This document shows positions 6,780-8,964 of a stretch of DNA of 8,964 nt, piece after piece. The DNA comes from Lachnospiraceae bacterium (GTDB taxonomy: Bacteria; Bacillota_A; Clostridia; Lachnospirales; Lachnospiraceae). Below the pieces are notes generated by a model, which was not told the origin of the DNA, made no database searches, and was given only the letters and a program-made list of their open reading frames with translations. Each line of letters opens with the position of its first letter. The stretch's first letter is position 1. Location of the stretch: assembly GCA_017464045.1 (NCBI GenBank), contig JAFUEG010000354.1, positions 1-8,964 on the forward strand. Direction: 5' to 3'. Position numbers and translations under genes: made by a program.

Positions 6780-7187
6780 CTACTCCGTAATCTCAACCAC
6801 CAGCTTATGCGGAAGGCATATAATCGTCTCTCCAACATTGCTTATTTTTTTGTGATTAACACATATTTTATCAGGGCAGTCTGCCTCCTTAACACAAACC
6901 TCCCCATCCTTTATTACGACAATATTATAACCCTTATCACTTTCAAAAACATATTCTGTATCCTTATCAAGCGAAAGGGTTTTTACAGTTTTTCCGTCTG
7001 CTGAGATTCTGACATTATATCCTGTCCTTTTATTAAAATGCATTATCAAAACGATCACAATTGAAAGAGCCAAAAGGATAAGTATAAAAATCAAATCTCT
7101 TTTTGAAATAATCTTATTATTAATCTTGTCATCATCAATATTGTCATCATTTATTTTGCCATCATTGTTCTTATCTTTTTCAATCAC
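6780..7187 (-). CDS. NusG domain II (DUF1312) membrane-anchored protein
   Basis: A 135-residue protein with a short, very Asp/Asn/Lys-rich cytoplasmic N-terminus (3-26), one membrane helix (31-49) and an outside domain of about 85 residues. The domain shows the family signature EADCPDKICVNHKKISNVGETIICLPHKLVVE with Cys104, Cys109 and Cys124, plus Cys98. This fold is related to the second domain of some NusG proteins, but the protein is not a transcription factor; its role is unknown, and it is commonly found beside Gx transporters and Rnf. The Cys residues outside the membrane might bind a metal or form a redox disulfide (inference). The start is GTG at 7187, with GGAG 10 bases upstream and an in-frame TAA just before; no ATG occurs before residue 49, which would lose the anchor. 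Confidence 0.88.
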   Translation of the reverse strand: MIEKDKNNDGKINDDNIDDDKINNKIISKRDLIFILILLALSIVIVLIMHFNKRTGYNVRISADGKTVKTLSLDKDTEYVFESDKGYNIVVIKDGEVCVKEADCPDKICVNHKKISNVGETIICLPHKLVVEITE

Positions 7188-7245
7188 TTAGCTGTAACTC
7201 CAGTTTTCCTTTTTATATTTGAACAATCAAACACTGATTTTCCGT

Positions 7246-7275
7246 ATTATACTTGACATTATAACATATTGTATA
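7246..7275 (-). promoter_or_regulatory. Candidate promoter for the NusG-II / Gx genes
   Basis: Perfect -10 TATAAT (7251-7246) on the minus strand, with TATACA (7275-7270, 4/6) 18 bp upstream. Predicted start is near 7239, about 52 nt before the GTG. A second TATAAT (7263-7258) lies just upstream and could be an alternative. It overlaps the opposite-strand promoter at 7253-7281 almost completely, so the two may compete for polymerase. Confidence 0.45.
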
Positions 7276-7281
7276 TAAAAT
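7253..7281 (+). promoter_or_regulatory. Strong sigma-A promoter for the CNNM/CorC gene
   Basis: Consensus TTGACA (7253-7258), 17 bp spacer, TAAAAT (7276-7281, 5/6). Predicted start near 7288, about 50 nt before the GTG start. This is the best promoter match in the window. Confidence 0.7.
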
Positions 7282-7337
7282 AAACATCTATAAAATTACC
7301 TTATATTAAGCTATATTACAAAAAAGGAGATGATTTT

Positions 7338-8630
7338 GTGGACGCAAGTCCCAGTATTTTACTTGTAATTATTATTGTATTGCTTTTACTTTCCGCTTTT
7401 TTTTCATCCTCGGAGACAGCGCTTACAACAGTTAGCAGACTCAAGCTTCGAGCCAGAGCGGATGAAGGAAGCAAATCAGCAAAAAAGGTCTTAAAGGTTA
7501 CCGAAAAGCCTGGCAAACTTTTAAGCGCCATATTGATTGGAAATAACATTGTCAATATATCTGCCTCTGCTCTTACAACAGCACTTTGTACAGACGTATT
7601 TGGCAGTAAATATATAGGATATTCAACAGGAATACTTACATTTCTTGTACTTGTCTTCGGTGAGATAACTCCAAAGACACTTGCTGCCAAGTATTCACTA
7701 CAGCTTTCTATGACATTTGTATATCCTATAGCATGGCTGATGTTCATACTTACTCCTGTTATATGGCTTCTAAATCTTATAACAGGAATCATATATAAAA
7801 TATTTGGAATAGATATAAATGCAGACAACAACCAGATGACCGAATCGGAGTTAAGAACAGTCGTAAATGTAAGTCATGAGGATGGTGTTATAGAGCCTGA
7901 AGAAAAATTCATGATTTCAAATGTGGTTGATTTCGGCGATGCACTTTGTAAGGATATAATGATACCAAGAGCAGATATAGTCTGCGCTGATGTGGTATCT
8001 ACCTATGATGAGCTTATTGCGATATTTATGTCCGAATCCTACTCCCGTATACCAATTTACGAGGATAGCAAGGACAATATAATCGGCATACTTTATCTGA
8101 AGGATTTGTTTTACTACAGCCAGATAAATGATACGGATTATTTCGACCTAAGAAGTATCTTAAGAAAGCCCGTCTACGTATACGAGCACCAAAAAACAAG
8201 TCAGCTTTTCGCTGACCTTAAAACCTCCGCAGTTACCATGGCTATTGTAATCGACGAGTACGGTGTAGCCTCAGGTATCATAACCATGGAGGACCTGATA
8301 GAAGAAATAGTCGGTGAAATCCGTGATGAATATGACGAAGACGAAAATAACCTCATCAAGGAAATAGAGGAAAATGTATATGATATCGAAGCATCTATAA
8401 AGCTTAGCGACTTAAATGATGCTATAGGTACCAACCTTACCTCTGATAACTACGACTCCCTTGGCGGCTTCGTAATCGAGATAATGGATAAGCTTCCTAA
8501 AAAAGACGATGAAGCTGATTATGAAAACATACATTTCAAGGTATTAAACGTAACCAAAAACCGAATCGACCGTATACTTGTAACCATATCACCGGTTGAA
8601 GAAGAAAATGAAGACGAAGAAAATGAATAA
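7338..8630 (+). CDS. CNNM/CorC-type transporter (DUF21, CBS pair, CorC_HlyC), hemolysin family
   Basis: A 430-residue membrane protein of the CNNM/CorC group, implicated in magnesium or cobalt export or resistance, formerly called hemolysin-like. The N-terminal DUF21 membrane domain (1 to about 160) contains FFSSSETALTT (21-31), IGNNIVNI (67-74) and FGEITPKTLA (107-116). A cytoplasmic CBS pair follows (about 205-325) with MIPRADI, SRIPIYEDSKDNIIGILYLKDL and VIDEYGVASGIITMEDLIEEIVGEI. The CorC_HlyC domain (about 340-418) has YDSLGGFVIEIM. The last 12 residues are acidic. The GTG start fits AGGAG eight to nine bases upstream; an ATG at 7330 is in another frame. It is transcribed alone, divergent from the NusG-II/Rnf side, and probably unrelated to it in function. 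The exact substrate cannot be told from sequence. Confidence 0.94.
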   Translation: MDASPSILLVIIIVLLLLSAFFSSSETALTTVSRLKLRARADEGSKSAKKVLKVTEKPGKLLSAILIGNNIVNISASALTTALCTDVFGSKYIGYSTGILTFLVLVFGEITPKTLAAKYSLQLSMTFVYPIAWLMFILTPVIWLLNLITGIIYKIFGIDINADNNQMTESELRTVVNVSHEDGVIEPEEKFMISNVVDFGDALCKDIMIPRADIVCADVVSTYDELIAIFMSESYSRIPIYEDSKDNIIGILYLKDLFYYSQINDTDYFDLRSILRKPVYVYEHQKTSQLFADLKTSAVTMAIVIDEYGVASGIITMEDLIEEIVGEIRDEYDEDENNLIKEIEENVYDIEASIKLSDLNDAIGTNLTSDNYDSLGGFVIEIMDKLPKKDDEADYENIHFKVLNVTKNRIDRILVTISPVEEENEDEENE

Positions 8631-8696
8631 ACATATAAACTCCGGTTTATCAGAGCAAGGGTCGGCAGTTACACCCATATCCTACCACCCCCTGAT
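8631..8696. other. Short spacer after the CNNM/CorC gene
   Basis: A small hairpin with arms ATAAAC (8635-8640) and GTTTAT (8645-8650) around TCCG lies just after the stop, but there is no T-run, so I do not call a terminator. No gene is visible. The 74-bp repeats start right after this stretch; together they make the 334-bp gene-free right end. Confidence 0.5.
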
Positions 8697-8964
8697 CGAT
8701 AAATCGAAATTTGTTATCGGTTTATGAAAAATCAAAACAACATAAGAAAGCAAACTGGTAACAAAAGCTGCAAAAAATCAAGATTTGTTACCGGTTTAGG
8801 AAAAATCAAAGCAACATAAGAAGACAAACTGGTAACAAAAGCTGCAAAAAATCAAGATTTGTTACCGGTTTATGAAAAATCAAAACAACATAAGAAAGCA
8901 AACTGGTAACAAAAGCTGCAAAAAATCAAGATTTGTTACCGGTTTAGGAAAAATCAAAGCAACA
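8697..8964. repeat. Tandem array of alternating 74-bp hairpin repeats (A-B-A-B), runs off the right edge
   Basis: The core TTGTTACCGGTTTA recurs at 8711 (with one T for C), 8785, 8859 and 8933, exactly 74 bp apart. Units 1 and 3 share TATGAAAAATCAAAACAAC and AGAAAGCAAACTGG (type A). Units 2 and 4 share TAGGAAAAATCAAAGCAAC and AGAAGACAAACTGG (type B), giving a 148-bp higher-order period. Homology fades into a degenerate start near 8697. Within each unit TTTGTTACCGGTTT and AAACTGGTAACAAA are complementary over 14 positions with one G-T, for example 8784-8797 with 8826-8839, around a 28-nt loop. The same arms can pair with the neighbour unit instead, with a shorter loop. Neither 74 nor 148 is a multiple of three, so coding is unlikely. 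Intervening segments are conserved, so it is not CRISPR. Confidence 0.93.

Noticed and set aside
7188..7245. FMN riboswitch in the leader of the NusG-II/Gx genes
   Set aside because: The leader is only about 50 nt and AT-rich, too short for an FMN aptamer, and no conserved core is visible.
7316..7831. Minus-strand 171-residue frame opposite the CNNM/CorC gene
   Set aside because: Antisense shadow; the plus-strand frame has clear DUF21 motifs, promoter and RBS.
8697..8964. CRISPR array, because of regular palindromic repeats
   Set aside because: The segments between the palindromic arms are conserved from unit to unit and there are no unique spacers.

Overview
The window looks like a low-to-mid GC Gram-positive anaerobe of the Clostridia, most likely Lachnospiraceae-like. 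This rests on the Rnf gene order C-D-G-E-A-B, strong AGGAGG ribosome binding sites, a DUF1312/NusG-II plus Gx-transporter pair beside Rnf, and a Gram-positive type lipoprotein. The genus cannot be fixed from the sequence alone.

Layout. Most of the window (1-7187) is a minus-strand array. In transcription order it holds a NusG domain II membrane-anchored protein (7187-6780), a Gx-transporter/heptaprenyl diphosphate synthase component I-like membrane protein (6684-6160), a 212-bp intergenic region, then rnfC (5947-4631), a fused rnfD-rnfG gene (4615-2966), rnfE (2964-2278), rnfA (2273-1698), rnfB (1681-893), and a CapA-family lipoprotein (878 to beyond the left edge). Spacing from rnfC to the CapA gene is 1 to 16 bp throughout, with each ribosome binding site in or next to the preceding gene's end, so this is probably one operon. 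The 212-bp region carries a long nested inverted repeat and a separate promoter whose -10 lies inside a 22-bp palindrome, so Rnf can probably be expressed apart from the two upstream genes. On the plus strand, diverging from the NusG-II gene through overlapping promoters, is a CNNM/CorC-type (DUF21-CBS-CorC_HlyC) membrane protein (7338-8630). The right end (about 8697-8964) is a non-coding tandem array of 74-bp units that alternate A-B-A-B, each able to fold on a 14-bp stem.

How the genes work together. Rnf is a membrane complex that couples electron flow between reduced ferredoxin and NAD to ion transport. RnfB and RnfC carry the cytoplasmic Fe-S and flavin sites, RnfA and RnfE the intramembrane cluster, and RnfD and RnfG the covalently bound FMNs. 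Here the two flavinylated subunits are one polypeptide with a charged cytoplasmic linker. The NusG-II and Gx proteins are plausible partners of the flavin or redox machinery, but their roles are inferred. No ApbE-type FMN transferase gene is in the window, although both flavinylation motifs are present.

Most noteworthy for follow-up: the RnfD-RnfG fusion, the alternating 74-bp hairpin repeat array, the nested palindrome and the promoter/operator ahead of rnfC, the Cys-rich RnfE tail, and the CapA lipoprotein at the end of the Rnf operon.
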